Positions 28,650 to 39,208 of a stretch of 64,000 bases of DNA are shown piece after piece. Each line of letters starts with the position of its first letter. Position 1 is the stretch's first letter. Origin of the DNA: Nocardia amamiensis (GTDB taxonomy: Bacteria; Actinomycetota; Actinomycetes; Mycobacteriales; Mycobacteriaceae); assembly GCF_015477605.1 (NCBI RefSeq), contig NZ_JADLQX010000002.1, positions 1 to 64,000 of the forward strand, given 5' to 3'. Both the position numbers and the translations under genes were made by a program. The notes below the pieces were generated by a model that saw only the letters and a list, made by a program, of their open reading frames with translations, was not told the origin of the DNA and did no database searches.

Positions 28650-30250
28650 TGCAACCCCCACGCCCCGCCCGGAGGGCTTCGCCCCCGGACCCCCACCCCG
28701 GGAGGCTTCGCCCCGGGGCCCCGGCTGGAGGGCTTCGCCCCCAGACCCCCTTGTTGGAGGGCTTCGCCTCCGGACTCGTGCCTGGGGAGTTTCGCGGCCG
28801 GCGCTGCTGGTTGGAGGGCTTCGCCTCCGGACTCGTGCCTGGGGAGTTTCGCGGCCGGCGCTGCTGGTTGGAGGGCTTCGCCTCCGGATCTAGGGGCTTC
28901 GTCCCCGGGCGTCCCTGGTTGGAGGGCTTTGCCTTGGCACCCACCCGGGGGAGCTTCGCCTCCGGAGCCATGGCTCGAGGGCTTTCATCTCCGGACATCG
29001 CTGTTGGAGGGCTTTGCTTCGGGCCTTCAACCAGGGGGAGCTTGGCCCCAGGGCTTGGGTTGAGGGCGTCGCCTCGAGACATCGCTGTTAGAGGGCTTCG
29101 CCCTCCGGACATTGCTGTTGGATGACTTTTGCTTTCGGACCCTGCCGGGGGAGCTGCGCCCCGGCGCCGCTGGCTGGCGGGCTTCGCCTTCGGATATCGC
29201 TGTTGGCTGGCTTTGCCTTCGGGTCCTCATCCGGTGAGTGCGCATCTGGGGCGTCTGGCTGCAGGGCTTCGTCTCCGGATATCGCTGTTGGCTGGCTTTG
29301 CCTTCGGGTCCTCACCCGGCGAGCGTGGCCCCGTGGGCGTGGCTAGAGGCTTCGGCTTCGGGCATCGCCGTTGGCTGGCTTTGCGTCCGGGACCTCACCT
29401 GAGAGTTTCGCTGGCGGGGCGTCTGGCCGGCGGGCTTCATCTTCGGATATCGCTGTTCGCGGACTTCGCCGCGGGACCTCACCTTGGGGAGCTTCGGCTT
29501 CCAGGGCGCCTGGCTGGCGGGCCTCGACTCCGGATATCGCTGTTGGCGGGCATTGCGTTCGGGGCCTCGCCTGGGGAGCTTCGGCTGTCGGGGCGTCCGG
29601 CTGGCAGGCTTCACCTTTGGGCTTCGCTGTTGGTGGGCTGCGCGTCCGGGCCTCGCCTGGGGAGCTTTGGCCTCCGGGCGCCTGGCGGGCTTCGACTCCG
29701 GATATCGCTGTTGGCGGGCATTGCGTTCGGGGCCTCGCCTGGGGAGCTTCGGCTGTCGGGGCGTCCGGCTGGCAGATTGTCTGCGGAGACCGCTGCTGGT
29801 GGTTTCGCCTCCGGACATCCCTGTGGCGCGGTTTCGCCCGAGCGCGCTTGCGCGAGTTTTCCCGAATCTCTGGCTTGGGCTTCGCTCTCAGGTTCTCGGC
29901 GTGGGATGTGTTGCGGGGTGCTCGGCGTGGGCTTTTGTTCCCGAACGCGTGGCTGAGGCTTTGCACTCAGGTTCTCGGCGCGAGCTTTGCTGCGGGGGTG
30001 CTCGGCATGGGCTTCTGTTCCCGAATCGCTGGCCTCAGCTTCGTGTCCAGATGGCTGGTGCCGGGGGGCTGCGGGTTTGCCCTGTCTGGTGGGTATATCG
30101 GCGTGGCGCGGGGGAGTGGTTCGCGTGCAGCTAGGTGGGGCTCGGCTCGGTTGGGCGTGGGACGGCGGGCGGTGTCTTGGTTGTGGGGTTGGTTGGTCGC
30201 ACTGCCTGGTCGGTGATCCGGCCTTCTGGGGTGCAGGCTCGCGTGTGGCG
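28650..30250. repeat. 1.6-kb array of degenerate GC-rich repeats
   Basis: Throughout this stretch, variants of GGAGGGCTTCGCCTCCGGA recur every few dozen bases; each can fold as a small hairpin around CTTCG. From about 28990 to 29800 a higher-order unit of about 84 bases is marked by GGATATCGCTGTTGG or close variants at 28993, 29077, 29107, 29192, 29277, 29361, 29445, 29532, 29619, 29700 and 29785. A 57-base unit is perfectly duplicated at 28754-28867, and a segment of about 85-90 bases at 29526 recurs nearly unchanged at 29694. All six frames are open for long distances, but no frame looks like a known protein and none has a convincing start, so I treat it as non-coding. Past 30000 the repeats fade into unique GC-rich sequence. 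Confidence 0.85.
28754..28867. repeat. Perfect 57-base tandem duplication inside the array
   Basis: Two identical 57-base copies start at 28754 and 28811, and a third copy starts at 28868 but diverges after about 20 bases. Exact identity shows a recent duplication. Confidence 0.9.
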
Positions 30251-30309
30251 GAGGGCACGGTTTCGGCCGTTCCACAGTGGTTGTTCGTGGGGGGGGGTGG
30301 TGCGAAACG

Positions 30310-30343
30310 GAAGGCCCTCCAGCGATCTTGCTGGAGGGCCTTC
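30310..30343 (-). terminator. Terminator of the DUF5302 gene
   Basis: A perfect 14-base inverted repeat (GAAGGCCCTCCAGC and its complement) with a 6-base loop lies 15 bases beyond the stop of the minus-strand gene. Confidence 0.8.
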
Positions 30344-30357
30344 GGCGTGGTTGCGGA

Positions 30358-30537
30358 CTATCCGCTCTTGCGGCGGAATTCCCGCTTGTGGGCGGCTGCG
30401 GTGTGTGTCGCGGACGCCTTGGACCGTCCGTCGAGGTGGTCGGCCGCGCGGGCGTGCTGCTGGTTCTTGCGCTCCAGTGCCTCCCGGAACTTGCGCTTCA
30501 CCTCGTCGGCGCCATTGGACTTATCCGAATCCGCCAT
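30358..30537 (-). CDS. DUF5302 small basic protein
   Basis: The 59-residue protein is charged and helical: V-K-R-K-F-R-E-A-L-E-R-K-N in the middle and the C-terminal signature H-K-R-E-F-R-R-K-S-G. This matches the actinobacterial DUF5302 family of unknown function. The frame continues upstream to 30612, but ATG 30537 follows GAGGAG and gives the family's normal length. It is a single gene with a terminator. Confidence 0.8.
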   Translation of the reverse strand: MADSDKSNGADEVKRKFREALERKNQQHARAADHLDGRSKASATHTAAAHKREFRRKSG

Positions 30538-30658
30538 CGGCTGCTCCTCGTCGTCGCGGCCGCGCAGCGGGCCCTCACGGGCGGCGATGCCCGGCCGATT
30601 CTTGTCGAACACCTAGACACTAATGGACGCTGTCGGACGTAGTCCGTCCTGAGTCCGC

Positions 30659-30800
30659 GCACGGCCGGAGCGAAGGCACGGAGGTAGGCAAAACGCGCAC
30701 GGCCGGAGCGAAGGCACGGAGGTAGGCAAAACGCGCACGGCCGGAGCGAAGGCACGGAGGTAGGCAAAACGCGCATGGCCGGAGCGAAGGCGGAGGTACG
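30659..30800. repeat. 38-base tandem repeat, about 3.5 copies
   Basis: The unit beginning ACGGCCGGAGCGAAGGCACG starts at 30661, 30699 and 30737 with exact identity, and a fourth, diverging copy starts at 30775. It lies between two genes that read away from and towards it and codes for nothing evident. Exact copies imply recent expansion and probable length variation between strains. Confidence 0.9.
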
Positions 30801-30867
30801 CCTATCCCGTGCGAGGTGGTTGTGTCAGTTCAATTTCGGGCACGTCGGCTGCCCGAACGTGCGTTGT

Positions 30868-31368
30868 TCAGTCCAGCGCGTGCGCGGTGGTGCCGCCGAG
30901 CGGCATGGGCGGAAGGCCGAGCTTGCGGTGATCCCAGCTACGCGTGCGCTCGGGCACCACGCGGACGGCGACCCGCTTGCTCAGCATGGCCTCCACCATC
31001 GGGCGCACTTCCTCACTGTAGGGGCCGGTGTAGCGCTCCCAGACGCTCACGCCGACGGCGAAGAGTTTCTCGGCGTCCTCGATGATCTCGGCGCGGCCTT
31101 CGATCGACACACCCCGCAGCTGGTCGTAGGTGTCGCCCGCTTCGACCAGGCAGGAGACCCGCGGATCGCGGCGCAGGTTGACCGCCTTCTGCGACTTGGC
31201 CTTCGTCTCGAACCAGATCTCGCCATCGATGAGCGCGTACCACATCGCGGTCAGGTGCGGCGTTCCCGTGGGACCGATGGTCGCCAGCGTCGCGATCCGG
31301 CTGCGCACGAGGAACTCGGTGATCTCGGTGTCGGACATCACGATCTGTGCCCGTTGGTTGACTCCCAT
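30868..31368 (-). CDS. PPOX-class split-barrel protein, probably F420-dependent
   Basis: The 166-residue protein has the flavin/F420-binding split-barrel layout: F-L-V-R-S-R-I-A-T-L-A-T near the start, then P-H-L-T-A-M-W-Y, and the K-A-K-S-Q-K-A-V-N-L segment that contacts phosphate in F420-binding members. It matches Rv2991 by position. Likely role: reduction of unsaturated or quinone-like compounds with F420H2. cofC, an F420 biosynthesis gene, lies 8 kb away in the same block. Confidence 0.8.
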   Translation of the reverse strand: MGVNQRAQIVMSDTEITEFLVRSRIATLATIGPTGTPHLTAMWYALIDGEIWFETKAKSQKAVNLRRDPRVSCLVEAGDTYDQLRGVSIEGRAEIIEDAEKLFAVGVSVWERYTGPYSEEVRPMVEAMLSKRVAVRVVPERTRSWDHRKLGLPPMPLGGTTAHALD

Positions 31369-31401
31369 GGGCCAACTCTAGAGAGTCCGTACTGAAACGT
31401 G

Positions 31402-32103
31402 TTACAGGCGCTTGTGCAATGCCTCGGCGGCCGCGACCAGATCCGCCGCCCAGCGCGCGCCGGGCCTGCGGCCCATCCGATCGATCGGGCCCGACACCGA
31501 CACCGCCGCGACCACGGCGCCGCCGGCGTCGCGCACCGGCGCGGAAACGCTTGCCACACCGGCCGCGCGCTCGGCGGCACTCTGTGCCCAGCCGCGCTTG
31601 CGCACCTCGGCCAGTGCGCGCTCGCCGAATACCGCGTCGGCCAGGATGGTGCGCTGCAGCTCCGGGTCGGCCCACGCCAGCAAGACTTTGGCCGCCGAAC
31701 CCGCGGTGAGCGGAAGCCGCGCTCCGACCGGAACGGTGTCGCGCAGGCCGACCGGGGGTTCCAGCGCCGCGACGCACACGCGCGCGTTGCCGTCGCGGCA
31801 GTAGAGCTGGACGCTCTCGCCGGTGATCTCGCGCAGGCGGGGCAGGATCGCCGACGCGGCCTCGAGCAGCGGGTCGTTGGCGCTGGTCGCGAGCTCGGCC
31901 AAGGCGGGTCCGGGGCGCCAGGTCCCGTTGCTGTCGCGGGCCAGCAGGCGATGCACCTCCAATCCGACGGCGAGACGATGCGCGGTGGCGCGGGGCAGGC
32001 CGGTGCGCGCGCACAGCTCGTTGAGACCGGAGGGATGCTCGGCTACGGCGTACAGGACCGCCACTGCTTTGTCGAGGACGCCGATGCCGCTATGCTGTCT
32101 CAT
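31402..32103 (-). CDS. IclR-family regulator divergent from leuCD
   Basis: The 233-residue protein has an N-terminal winged helix (L-D-K-A-V-A-V-L-Y-A-V-A-E-H-P, L-P-R-A-T-A-H-R-L) and the IclR effector domain. It sits directly upstream of and divergent from leuC, as do Rv2989 in M. tuberculosis and LtbR in Corynebacterium glutamicum. LtbR represses leuB, leuCD and tryptophan genes. A similar role is likely, but the operator was not identified. Confidence 0.85.
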   Translation of the reverse strand: MRQHSGIGVLDKAVAVLYAVAEHPSGLNELCARTGLPRATAHRLAVGLEVHRLLARDSNGTWRPGPALAELATSANDPLLEAASAILPRLREITGESVQLYCRDGNARVCVAALEPPVGLRDTVPVGARLPLTAGSAAKVLLAWADPELQRTILADAVFGERALAEVRKRGWAQSAAERAAGVASVSAPVRDAGGAVVAAVSVSGPIDRMGRRPGARWAADLVAAAEALHKRL

Positions 32104-32258
32104 AGAACGATACTAGCGTCTCGGATGCTGAGAAATCCACCAACATGGATTCCAGCCATCAGCGTTCCGACCAGGCATAGCTATCCAAAACTGTGCAACC
32201 GTCGCCGCGTCGAAGTCCAGATCGCGGAACGGCTGCTTCGTCCGAAAGGTGATCGACC

Positions 32259-33680
32259 ATGGCCGAACCGCGCACGCTGGCCGAGAAGGTATGGGACCAG
32301 CATGTCGTCGCTCGCGGGGAGGGCGAGGGAGCCTCGCGTGAGCCAGACCTGATCTACATCGACCTGCACCTGGTCCACGAGGTGACCAGCCCGCAGGCCT
32401 TCGACGGACTGCGCGCGGCGGGCAGGCCGGTGCGGCGGCCGGATCTCACGATCGCGACCGAGGACCACAACGTGCCGACGATCGATATCGACAAGCCGAT
32501 CGCCGACCCGATTTCGCGCACCCAGGTGGAGACGCTGCGGCGCAACTGCGCGGAATTCGGTGTGCGGCTGCACCCCATGGGGGACCTGGACCAGGGCATC
32601 GTGCACGTGGTCGGCCCGCAACTCGGCCTGACCCAGCCGGGGATGACGGTGGTCTGCGGCGACAGCCACACCTCGACGCACGGCGCGTTCGGCGCGCTGG
32701 CGATGGGAATCGGCACCTCCGAGGTCGAACATGTGCTTGCCACCCAGACCCTCTCGCTGCGCCCGTTCAAGACGATGGCGATCACCGTGGACGGCGCCAT
32801 GCCCCCTGGTGTGACGAGCAAGGACCTGATCCTGGCCGTCATCGCGAAGATCGGCACCGGCGGCGGCCAGGGCTACGTCCTGGAGTACCGCGGCGAGGCC
32901 ATCCGGGGCATGTCCATGGAGGCCCGAATGACGATCTGCAACATGTCCATCGAGGCGGGCGCTCGCGCCGGCATGATCGCCCCGGACGAGACGACCTACG
33001 AATTCCTCCGGGGACGCCCGCACGCCCCGCAGAATGCCGACTGGGACGCCGCGGTGGCCGCCTGGGAGGCGCTGAAGACGGACGAGGGCGCGGTTTTCGA
33101 CGCGGAGGTGCACATCGACGCTTCCACGCTGACCCCGTTCGTCACCTGGGGCACCAATCCGGGCCAGGGCGCCCCGCTGGGCGAGGTGGTGCCCGACCCG
33201 GCCGCGATCGCCGACGAGGTGGCCCGCGAGTCCGCGGAGAAAGCGCTGCGTTACATGGACTTGGAGCCGGGTACTCCACTTCGGGAAGTGCCGATCGACA
33301 CCGTATTCGTCGGTTCGTGCACCAACGGACGCATTGAGGATTTGCGTGCGGTGGCCGGGATTTTGAAGGGACGTCATGTCGCCGACGGCGTGCGAATGTT
33401 GGTTGTACCGGGGTCGATGCGGGTTCGCGCACAGGCGGAAAAAGAAGGACTGGGTAAGATTTTCACCGCGGCGGGCGCCGAATGGCGGCAGGCGGGCTGC
33501 TCAATGTGCCTGGGAATGAATCCGGACCAGCTCGCGCCCGGCCAGCGTTGTGCCTCCACCTCGAACCGCAACTTCGAAGGACGGCAGGGCAAAGGCGGCC
33601 GTACGCACCTGGTTTCTCCCCTCGTAGCGGCCGCGACGGCGGTCCGCGGAACTCTGTCCTCGCCTGCGGATCTGGACTGA
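32259..33680 (+). CDS. leuC: 3-isopropylmalate dehydratase large subunit
   Basis: The 473-residue aconitase-family protein carries the Fe-S ligands in V-G-S-C-T-N-G-R and A-G-C-S-M-C-L-G, the substrate-binding [12 protein letters not shown] and the E-D-H-N segment near residue 68. With LeuD it isomerises 2- to 3-isopropylmalate. leuD follows after 39 bases with its own ribosome binding site (CCAGGAG). Complete. Confidence 0.95.
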   Translation: MAEPRTLAEKVWDQHVVARGEGEGASREPDLIYIDLHLVHEVTSPQAFDGLRAAGRPVRRPDLTIATEDHNVPTIDIDKPIADPISRTQVETLRRNCAEFGVRLHPMGDLDQGIVHVVGPQLGLTQPGMTVVCGDSHTSTHGAFGALAMGIGTSEVEHVLATQTLSLRPFKTMAITVDGAMPPGVTSKDLILAVIAKIGTGGGQGYVLEYRGEAIRGMSMEARMTICNMSIEAGARAGMIAPDETTYEFLRGRPHAPQNADWDAAVAAWEALKTDEGAVFDAEVHIDASTLTPFVTWGTNPGQGAPLGEVVPDPAAIADEVARESAEKALRYMDLEPGTPLREVPIDTVFVGSCTNGRIEDLRAVAGILKGRHVADGVRMLVVPGSMRVRAQAEKEGLGKIFTAAGAEWRQAGCSMCLGMNPDQLAPGQRCASTSNRNFEGRQGKGGRTHLVSPLVAAATAVRGTLSSPADLD

Positions 33681-33719
33681 CCGGCCCCGATTCCCTCAAT
33701 CAAACCCAGGAGATTCGTT

Positions 33720-34328
33720 ATGGAAGCCTTCACCGTGCACAAGGGCATCGGGGTGCCGCTGCGCCGCTCCAATGTCGATACCGATCAGATCATCCCCGCC
33801 GTCTACCTGAAGCGGGTGACTCGTACGGGATTCGAGGACGGGTTGTTCGCCGCATGGCGCACCGATCCCGACTTCATTCTCAACATCGAGCCATACAACA
33901 GGGGTAGTGTGCTGGTGGCGGGGCCGGATTTCGGTACCGGATCCTCGCGTGAGCACGCGGTTTGGGCGCTGTCGGACTACGGCTTTCGGGTGGTCATCTC
34001 GTCGCGGTTCGCCGACATCTTCCGCGGCAATGCGGGTAAGGGCGGTCTGGTGGCCGCTCAGATGTCACAGAACGATGTCGAAATGCTCTGGAAGTTGCTC
34101 GAGGAACAGCCCGGCTTGGAATTGGTTGTGGACCTCGAGGCGCGCACTGTGACGGCTGGAACCGTCGTGTTGCCGTTCGATATTGATGACTACACCAGGT
34201 GGCGTCTGCTCGAGGGTTTGGACGACATCGGGCTCACGCTGCGGCAGGAAGACGCCATCGACCGCTTCGAAAAGGCAAGGCCAACATGGAAACCCGCCAC
34301 CCTCCCGGCACATATTTCGCAGACGTAA
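33720..34328 (+). CDS. leuD: 3-isopropylmalate dehydratase small subunit
   Basis: The 202-residue swivel subunit has D-T-D-Q-I-I-P near residue 20, [13 protein letters not shown] near residue 65 and [11 protein letters not shown]. It closes over the Fe-S cluster of LeuC. It is the second gene of the leuCD operon. Confidence 0.95.
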   Translation: MEAFTVHKGIGVPLRRSNVDTDQIIPAVYLKRVTRTGFEDGLFAAWRTDPDFILNIEPYNRGSVLVAGPDFGTGSSREHAVWALSDYGFRVVISSRFADIFRGNAGKGGLVAAQMSQNDVEMLWKLLEEQPGLELVVDLEARTVTAGTVVLPFDIDDYTRWRLLEGLDDIGLTLRQEDAIDRFEKARPTWKPATLPAHISQT

Positions 34329-34484
34329 TCACCCCTGGCGGTTAGCTGGGCAGCCGGAGTTGCGGTAGCTGGACGTGTGCTAAACCACATGAATTTTGGC
34401 GTGGCACATAGACTCTTGCCCAAAGTGGGTTTACCGTGGTACCTAGTCGGTCCGACGACGGGCCATTAGTCTGCGGAGGATTCA

Positions 34485-35123
34485 ATGAACAAGGCGGAAC
34501 TGATCGACGTTCTGACCGAAAAGTTGGGTACGGACAGGCGCACGGCCACCGCGGCAGTCGAGCATGTGGTCGACACCATCGTGCGCGCGGTGCACAAAGG
34601 TCAGAGCGTCACAATCACCGGATTCGGTGTGTTCGAACAGCGCAAGCGTGCGGCTCGAGTCGCCAGGAACCCGCGCACCGGCGAAACCGTGAAGGTGAAG
34701 CCCACATCGGTGCCCGCGTTTCGCCCTGGCGCTCAGTTCAAGGCGGTGATCGCGGGTAAGCAGAAGCTGGCGGCGACCGGCCCCGCGGTCAAACGCGGTG
34801 TGGGTGCGCCGGTGGCCGCGAAGAAGGCGGCGAAGAAGGCGGCGAAGAAGACCACGGCGAAGAAGGCGACCCCCACCAAGGCGCCCGCCAAGACCACGGC
34901 ACGCAAGGCCGCGGCCAAGGCTCCGGCGAAGACCACCGCCCGTAAGACCGCGGCCAAGAAGGCGCCCGCGAAGAAGGCCGCGGTCGCGAAGAAGGCTCCG
35001 GCCAAGAAGACGGCCACCAAGGCCACGGCGGCCAAGAAGACCACCGCCGCCAAGAAGACCGTCGCCAAGAAGGCGCCTGCGAAGAAGACCGCGGCCAAGA
35101 AGACCACGGCCCGCGCCCGCTGA
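34485..35123 (+). CDS. hupB: Nucleoid protein HU with histone-like Lys/Ala tail
   Basis: The 212-residue protein has a canonical HU domain (residues 1-90: [10 protein letters not shown], then G-F-G-V-F-E, A-R-N-P-R-T-G). A tail (about 100-212) follows, built from repeats of K-K-A, A-K-K and K-T-T-A-R-K with occasional Pro, like eukaryotic H1. M. tuberculosis HupB is 214 residues with the same layout. It binds and compacts DNA and, in mycobacteria, also affects iron uptake. GGAGGATTC precedes the ATG; a strong terminator follows. Confidence 0.95.
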   Translation: MNKAELIDVLTEKLGTDRRTATAAVEHVVDTIVRAVHKGQSVTITGFGVFEQRKRAARVARNPRTGETVKVKPTSVPAFRPGAQFKAVIAGKQKLAATGPAVKRGVGAPVAAKKAAKKAAKKTTAKKATPTKAPAKTTARKAAAKAPAKTTARKTAAKKAPAKKAAVAKKAPAKKTATKATAAKKTTAAKKTVAKKAPAKKTAAKKTTARAR

Positions 35124-35194
35124 TCCCGAGCCACCGCCGGATCGGCGCCGAATGTGCGGCCCCGAAGACTGGGCCCATTCGCCTCAACGTCGAG

Positions 35195-35224
35195 ACGGCC
35201 CCGGGAAACACCCGGGGCCGTTTT
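35195..35224 (+). terminator. Rho-independent terminator after hupB
   Basis: Perfect arms ACGGCCCCGGG and CCCGGGGCCGT with a 5-base loop, followed by TTTT. It lies 72 bases after the hupB stop and is a textbook example, rare in such GC-rich DNA. Confidence 0.92.
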
Positions 35225-35291
35225 CGGATGTTCGTAGTCAGTAGCCGTCGGCAGTAGGCGGGTGAACGCCGACTGGCGGGCCCTCGAGTCG

Positions 35292-36254
35292 TCAGTCCTT
35301 CACGACGTAGGCCGACAGCGATCGATCCAGATGGTCGGCGGCCACCAAGCGCCGCCCGGCGAACGACAGCACCCATACGCTGCCCTTGCGGTTGCGCGCC
35401 GACTGCAGCGCGACGCCGTCTCGTTCGGCCAGCCAGCCCAGCAGGTCCGGGATCACCTTTCCCTGACTGCAGACGACGCGAACGGCTTTGTCGGACACCA
35501 AGTTTCGAAAACGCTCGCGGGCCTTGTCCGGGTCCGTGGTATAGCCTTGCTCGGAAAACAGTGGCTCGACGGTGATTTCGGCGTCGAGTCGCTCGGCCAG
35601 CGGTGCCACCGTTTGCACGCACCGCAGCGGATCGGCCGAGTAGATTTCGGATGCGTTGAACGCCAGCAGATTCGGTACCAGTGCCTGCGCCTGTTCTTTG
35701 CCTTCGCGTTCGAGCGGGCGCTGGTCGTCGGGTCCGGTGAAGCGGTCTCTGCGCCCCGCTTTCGCGTGCCGGATCAGCAGCAGAGTGCTGGTGCGCGCGG
35801 GCAGGCGGGTGAAGGCGCGCACCACCTGGCGGTCCATCGGATACGACAGCTGGTCCATCACGCGGTCGAGCGGGTACCAGCTGAGCACGTCCACCTCGGA
35901 ATTGGCCGCGAACTCGCCGCCCACCAGTTCGGCGGCCCAGTAGTCGACCCGCTTCAGCTTGCGATGGCCGGGAATCGGGTAGGTCACGTGGCCGAGGTAG
36001 CGGCCGAGCTTGCTCGCGAGCCCGGTTTCCTCGGCGACCTCACGGACGGCGGTCAGCACCGGGGTCTCGCCGGGGTCCAGCTTTCCCTTCGGCAGGGACC
36101 AGTCCCCGTACTTGGGCCGGTGGACGACCGCGATCTCCACCGCTCCCTGCTTGGATACCCGCCACAGCACCGCTCCCGCGGCGTGGATATTGGCGGTGAT
36201 GCGGGGATCCCAGAACGGGCCCCCCTCTTGTTCGAATCCGGATTCCGCGCTCAC
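35292..36254 (-). CDS. mutT1: MutT1-type Nudix hydrolase with histidine-phosphatase domain
   Basis: The 320-residue protein has a Nudix domain with a full Nudix box at residues 57-79 (G-x5-E-x7-R-E-V-A-E-E-x-G) and a C-terminal histidine-phosphatase domain starting L-L-L-I-R-H-A near residue 158. Mycobacterial MutT1 has this fusion and degrades 8-oxo-(d)GTP and diadenosine polyphosphates. The frame continues far upstream inside ppk, but GTG 36254 overlaps the ppk stop by four bases (GTGA) and is chosen. It is translationally coupled to ppk. Confidence 0.9.
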   Translation of the reverse strand: MSAESGFEQEGGPFWDPRITANIHAAGAVLWRVSKQGAVEIAVVHRPKYGDWSLPKGKLDPGETPVLTAVREVAEETGLASKLGRYLGHVTYPIPGHRKLKRVDYWAAELVGGEFAANSEVDVLSWYPLDRVMDQLSYPMDRQVVRAFTRLPARTSTLLLIRHAKAGRRDRFTGPDDQRPLEREGKEQAQALVPNLLAFNASEIYSADPLRCVQTVAPLAERLDAEITVEPLFSEQGYTTDPDKARERFRNLVSDKAVRVVCSQGKVIPDLLGWLAERDGVALQSARNRKGSVWVLSFAGRRLVAADHLDRSLSAYVVKD

Positions 36255-38422
36255 TGCTGCTCGGGTCTCCGCAACCGCATCAAGAACTCCTGGTGATCTC
36301 TGATTTTGTCGCCATTTCCGGATATCCCCGGCGATGCGCGCCAGGTGCCATCGGGTTGCAGCACCCAGCAGCGCGTCGTCGGGGACAGCGCCGAGTCGAA
36401 TACGTCGCCGAGTTGCTCGGTCAGCCGCGGATCCTTCACCTGCGCCATCACCTCGACCCTCCGGTCGAGGTTGCGGTGCATCATGTCGGCGCTGCCGATC
36501 CAGTACTCGTCCTGTGCCTGGAAGTGCATGACCCGCGAGTGCTCCAGGAACCGTCCCAGGATCGAGCGGACCTCGATGTTCTCGCTCATGTCCGGCACGC
36601 CGGGGCGCAGGCCGCAGATACCGCGCACCACGATCCGCACCGGCACGCCCGCCTGCGAGGCTCGGTACAGCGCGTCGATGATCTCCTCGTCGACGATCGC
36701 GTTGGCCTTCAGCCGGATTCGGGCGTCGAGCCCCTGGGACGCCAGCTCGGTTTCGCGCTGGATGCGCTCGATGATGCCGGAGCGGACGCTGTGCGGGGCG
36801 ACGAGCAGGTTGCGGTAGTGCTCTTTTCGCGAGTAACCGGTCAGCGAATTGAACAGGTCGGTCAGGTCGGCGCCGATTTCCGGTGCGGCGGTGAGCAATC
36901 CGACGTCCTCGTAGAGGCGGGCGGTCTTCGGGTTGTAGTTGCCGGTGCCGATGTGGCAGTAGCGGCGGATGGTCGCGCCCTCCCGGCGCACCACCAGGCA
37001 GGTCTTGCAGTGCGTCTTGAGGCCGATGAGGCCGTACACGACGTGCACGCCCGCCTGCTCCAGCGCGCGCGCCCACTTGATGTTGGCCTGCTCGTCGAAC
37101 CGCGCCTTGATCTCCACCAAGGCGACGACCTGCTTGCCCGCCTCGGCGGCGTCGATGAGCGCGTTGACGATCGGGGAGTCGCCGGAGGTGCGGTAGAGCG
37201 TCTGCTTGATCGCGAGCACCTGCGGGTCGGCGGCGGCCTGTTCGATGAACCGCTGCACGCTGGTGGAGAACGAGTCGTACGGGTGGTGCACCAGCACGTC
37301 GCCCTCGCGCAGCGCCGCGAACACGTTGCGCGGCGTCTCGCGCTCGCCGAACGCGGGGGGCGTCGCGGGGACGTACGGGGCGTCCTTCAGATTCGGCCGG
37401 TCCACGCCGTACACCTGCCAGAGGCAGGACAGATCCAGCAGGCCCGGCACCTGGACGACGTCATCGGGATGGACGTCCAGCTCACGCAGGAGCAGATCGA
37501 GCATGTGCTCGGTCATGTCGTCGGAGACCTCCAGCCGCACCGGGGAACCGAACCGGCGCCGGGCCAGTTCGCGTTCCAGCGCTTGCAGCAGGTCCTCGTC
37601 GCGGTCCTCGTCGACCTCGAAGTCGGCGTTGCGGGTGATCCGGAACGAGTGGTGCTCGACCACGTCCATGCCGGGGAACAACAGGTCCAGATGCGCGGCG
37701 ATGAGCGCTTCCATCGGCAGGAAAGCCGCGACGAGCGAGCCGGATTCGGTGCGGCGCACGCGGACGAACCGGTCGACGTTGTCGGGCACCTTGACGCGGG
37801 CGAAATGCTCGCCGCCGGTGGTGGAGTCCTTCACCGTGACGGCGAGATTGAGACTCAGCCCGCTGATGTACGGGAAAGGATGCGCCGGGTCCACCGCGAG
37901 CGGCGTGAGGACCGGGAAGACCTGGTCCTGGAAGTACCCCGAGAGGCGCTGGCGTTCGTCGTCGTCCAGGTCGGTCCAGTCGATGATCGCGATGCCCTCG
38001 GCGGTCAGCGCGGGCAGCACGCTGTCGAGGAAGACGCGGGCATGTCGCACCGCGATCTCCTGGGTGCGCGCGGCGATCAGCTCCAGTTGCTCGCCTGGTG
38101 AGCGGCCGTCGGCCGAGCGCACGAGCAGACCGGTCTCGGCGCGCCGTTTCAGGCCCGCCACCCGCACCATGTAGAACTCGTCGAGGTTGGAGGCGAAGAT
38201 CGCGAGGAACTTCGCGCGCTCCAGCAACGGAAGCGAGGCGTCCTCGGCGAGGGCGAGCACCCGGGCGTTGAAGTCGAGCCAGCTCAATTCGCGATTCAGG
38301 TAGCGATCACGTGGCAACCGCGGCGCCGCCGGCTCGGCGGACAGGGGTGTCGCCGCCGGGGGTGGGGTGGGAAGCAACGGCTGCTGCTTGACGGTTTCCG
38401 TATCGCTCACGTCACCGATCAT
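36251..38422 (-). CDS. ppk: Polyphosphate kinase 1
   Basis: The 723-residue enzyme makes polyphosphate from ATP. After a Pro-rich leader (about 1-37) comes [13 protein letters not shown], then the catalytic core with the phospho-accepting histidine in [10 protein letters not shown] (about residue 489) and the second conserved region H-S-R-V-M-H-F near 625. A start at GTG 38410 is equally possible. mutT1 is coupled downstream. Confidence 0.95.
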   Translation of the reverse strand: MIGDVSDTETVKQQPLLPTPPPAATPLSAEPAAPRLPRDRYLNRELSWLDFNARVLALAEDASLPLLERAKFLAIFASNLDEFYMVRVAGLKRRAETGLLVRSADGRSPGEQLELIAARTQEIAVRHARVFLDSVLPALTAEGIAIIDWTDLDDDERQRLSGYFQDQVFPVLTPLAVDPAHPFPYISGLSLNLAVTVKDSTTGGEHFARVKVPDNVDRFVRVRRTESGSLVAAFLPMEALIAAHLDLLFPGMDVVEHHSFRITRNADFEVDEDRDEDLLQALERELARRRFGSPVRLEVSDDMTEHMLDLLLRELDVHPDDVVQVPGLLDLSCLWQVYGVDRPNLKDAPYVPATPPAFGERETPRNVFAALREGDVLVHHPYDSFSTSVQRFIEQAAADPQVLAIKQTLYRTSGDSPIVNALIDAAEAGKQVVALVEIKARFDEQANIKWARALEQAGVHVVYGLIGLKTHCKTCLVVRREGATIRRYCHIGTGNYNPKTARLYEDVGLLTAAPEIGADLTDLFNSLTGYSRKEHYRNLLVAPHSVRSGIIERIQRETELASQGLDARIRLKANAIVDEEIIDALYRASQAGVPVRIVVRGICGLRPGVPDMSENIEVRSILGRFLEHSRVMHFQAQDEYWIGSADMMHRNLDRRVEVMAQVKDPRLTEQLGDVFDSALSPTTRCWVLQPDGTWRASPGISGNGDKIRDHQEFLMRLRRPEQQ

Positions 38423-38493
38423 CCCCTACCGAAGAGCCCGTGTGCAGCCCCAAGGCCCGATTGACGTAAGTCTCACGCCACCGCGGCGACCGG

Positions 38494-39177
38494 CTAGCAC
38501 ACGTGCGGAACGTGTTCGTGAACAACGCCCGGCCAGCCGATGTCATGCAGGACAGCGCGGGTGGCGTCGCCGGTGCCGAGCGCCACAGCGCGGTCCAGAT
38601 CGTCGGCGGTGTCCACGTCCAGGCGCAGCCCCGGCCAGTCCCCGGCGAGATCGACCGCGCCCGCGGCGATATGACTGCGGGCCGACCCCGGGCCGAAGCG
38701 CGGGTCGAGCGTGGCGACCGGGTCGCGGACCACGAGCGCGGCGGTTCCGCTGCCCGCGTGGTCGACCACGATCGACCGCAATCCGGGCGGGGCGGTGGCA
38801 AGCATGTCGGCGAGCTCGTCCGCGCGCAGCGCGGGCAGATCGGCCTGCAAGGCGAGCAGGTCGATGGGGCCGTGTGCGGCGCGCAGGGCGGCGGCGGTGG
38901 CGGCCAAGGCGGTGTTCAGTCCGTTGGAGTCGCGCTCCAGCGGCTCCGGATGGACGTCGGCGCCCAGCGTGCGGGCCAGATCGGCGACGGCCGGGTCGGG
39001 GGTGACCACGGTGACCGATACCACAGCGGCGACCGCTCCGGTTGCGGTCACGGTGTCGGCGAGCATGGCCAGCACCAGCCGCGCCCGTTGGTCAGGGCGC
39101 AGCCGATCGGCCAGTCGGCTCTTGGCCCGATCGAGGCTCTTGACCGCGATCACGGCATGCACGGAGTGCGGGCGCAT
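38494..39177 (-). CDS. cofC: Guanylyltransferase of F420 biosynthesis (CofC/FbiD)
   Basis: The 227-residue protein has a nucleotidyltransferase fold: [15 protein letters not shown] at residues 9-23, the L-Q-A-D-L-P-A-L metal site, and L-D-V-D-T-A-D-D-L near the end. In mycobacteria FbiD activates phosphoenolpyruvate (classically 2-phospholactate) with GTP for F420 assembly. ATG 39177 follows GGAAGG; the frame is open beyond it but overlaps the divergent gpsA. Position matches Rv2983. Confidence 0.88.
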   Translation of the reverse strand: MRPHSVHAVIAVKSLDRAKSRLADRLRPDQRARLVLAMLADTVTATGAVAAVVSVTVVTPDPAVADLARTLGADVHPEPLERDSNGLNTALAATAAALRAAHGPIDLLALQADLPALRADELADMLATAPPGLRSIVVDHAGSGTAALVVRDPVATLDPRFGPGSARSHIAAGAVDLAGDWPGLRLDVDTADDLDRAVALGTGDATRAVLHDIGWPGVVHEHVPHVC

Positions 39178-39208
39178 GCGTGCAATCCTTCCATGGCATA
39201 TTGGGCTG

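Noticed and set aside
29129..29956. A 275-codon frame with 28-residue repeats inside the repeat array
   Set aside because: Equally long frames exist on the other frames and strand, there is no ribosome binding site or family match, and DNA repeat structure explains the repeated peptide. Kept as an open question in the findings, not as a gene.
30659..30800. Possible CRISPR array
   Set aside because: The 38-base units are directly adjacent with no unique spacers between them and there are no cas genes; it is a simple tandem repeat.
34733..35134. Hydrophobic 133-codon frame antisense to the hupB tail
   Set aside because: Lys/Ala codon repeats read backwards give Phe/Leu/Ala-rich sequence that mimics membrane segments; there is no independent evidence for a gene.
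36255..37076. Upstream extension of mutT1 into ppk
   Set aside because: The extension is a shadow of ppk; GTG 36254 coupled to the ppk stop gives the family's normal N-terminus.
36293..38101. A 602-codon plus-strand frame opposite ppk
   Set aside because: The ppk reading has all catalytic motifs; the antisense product has none and reflects third-position GC.
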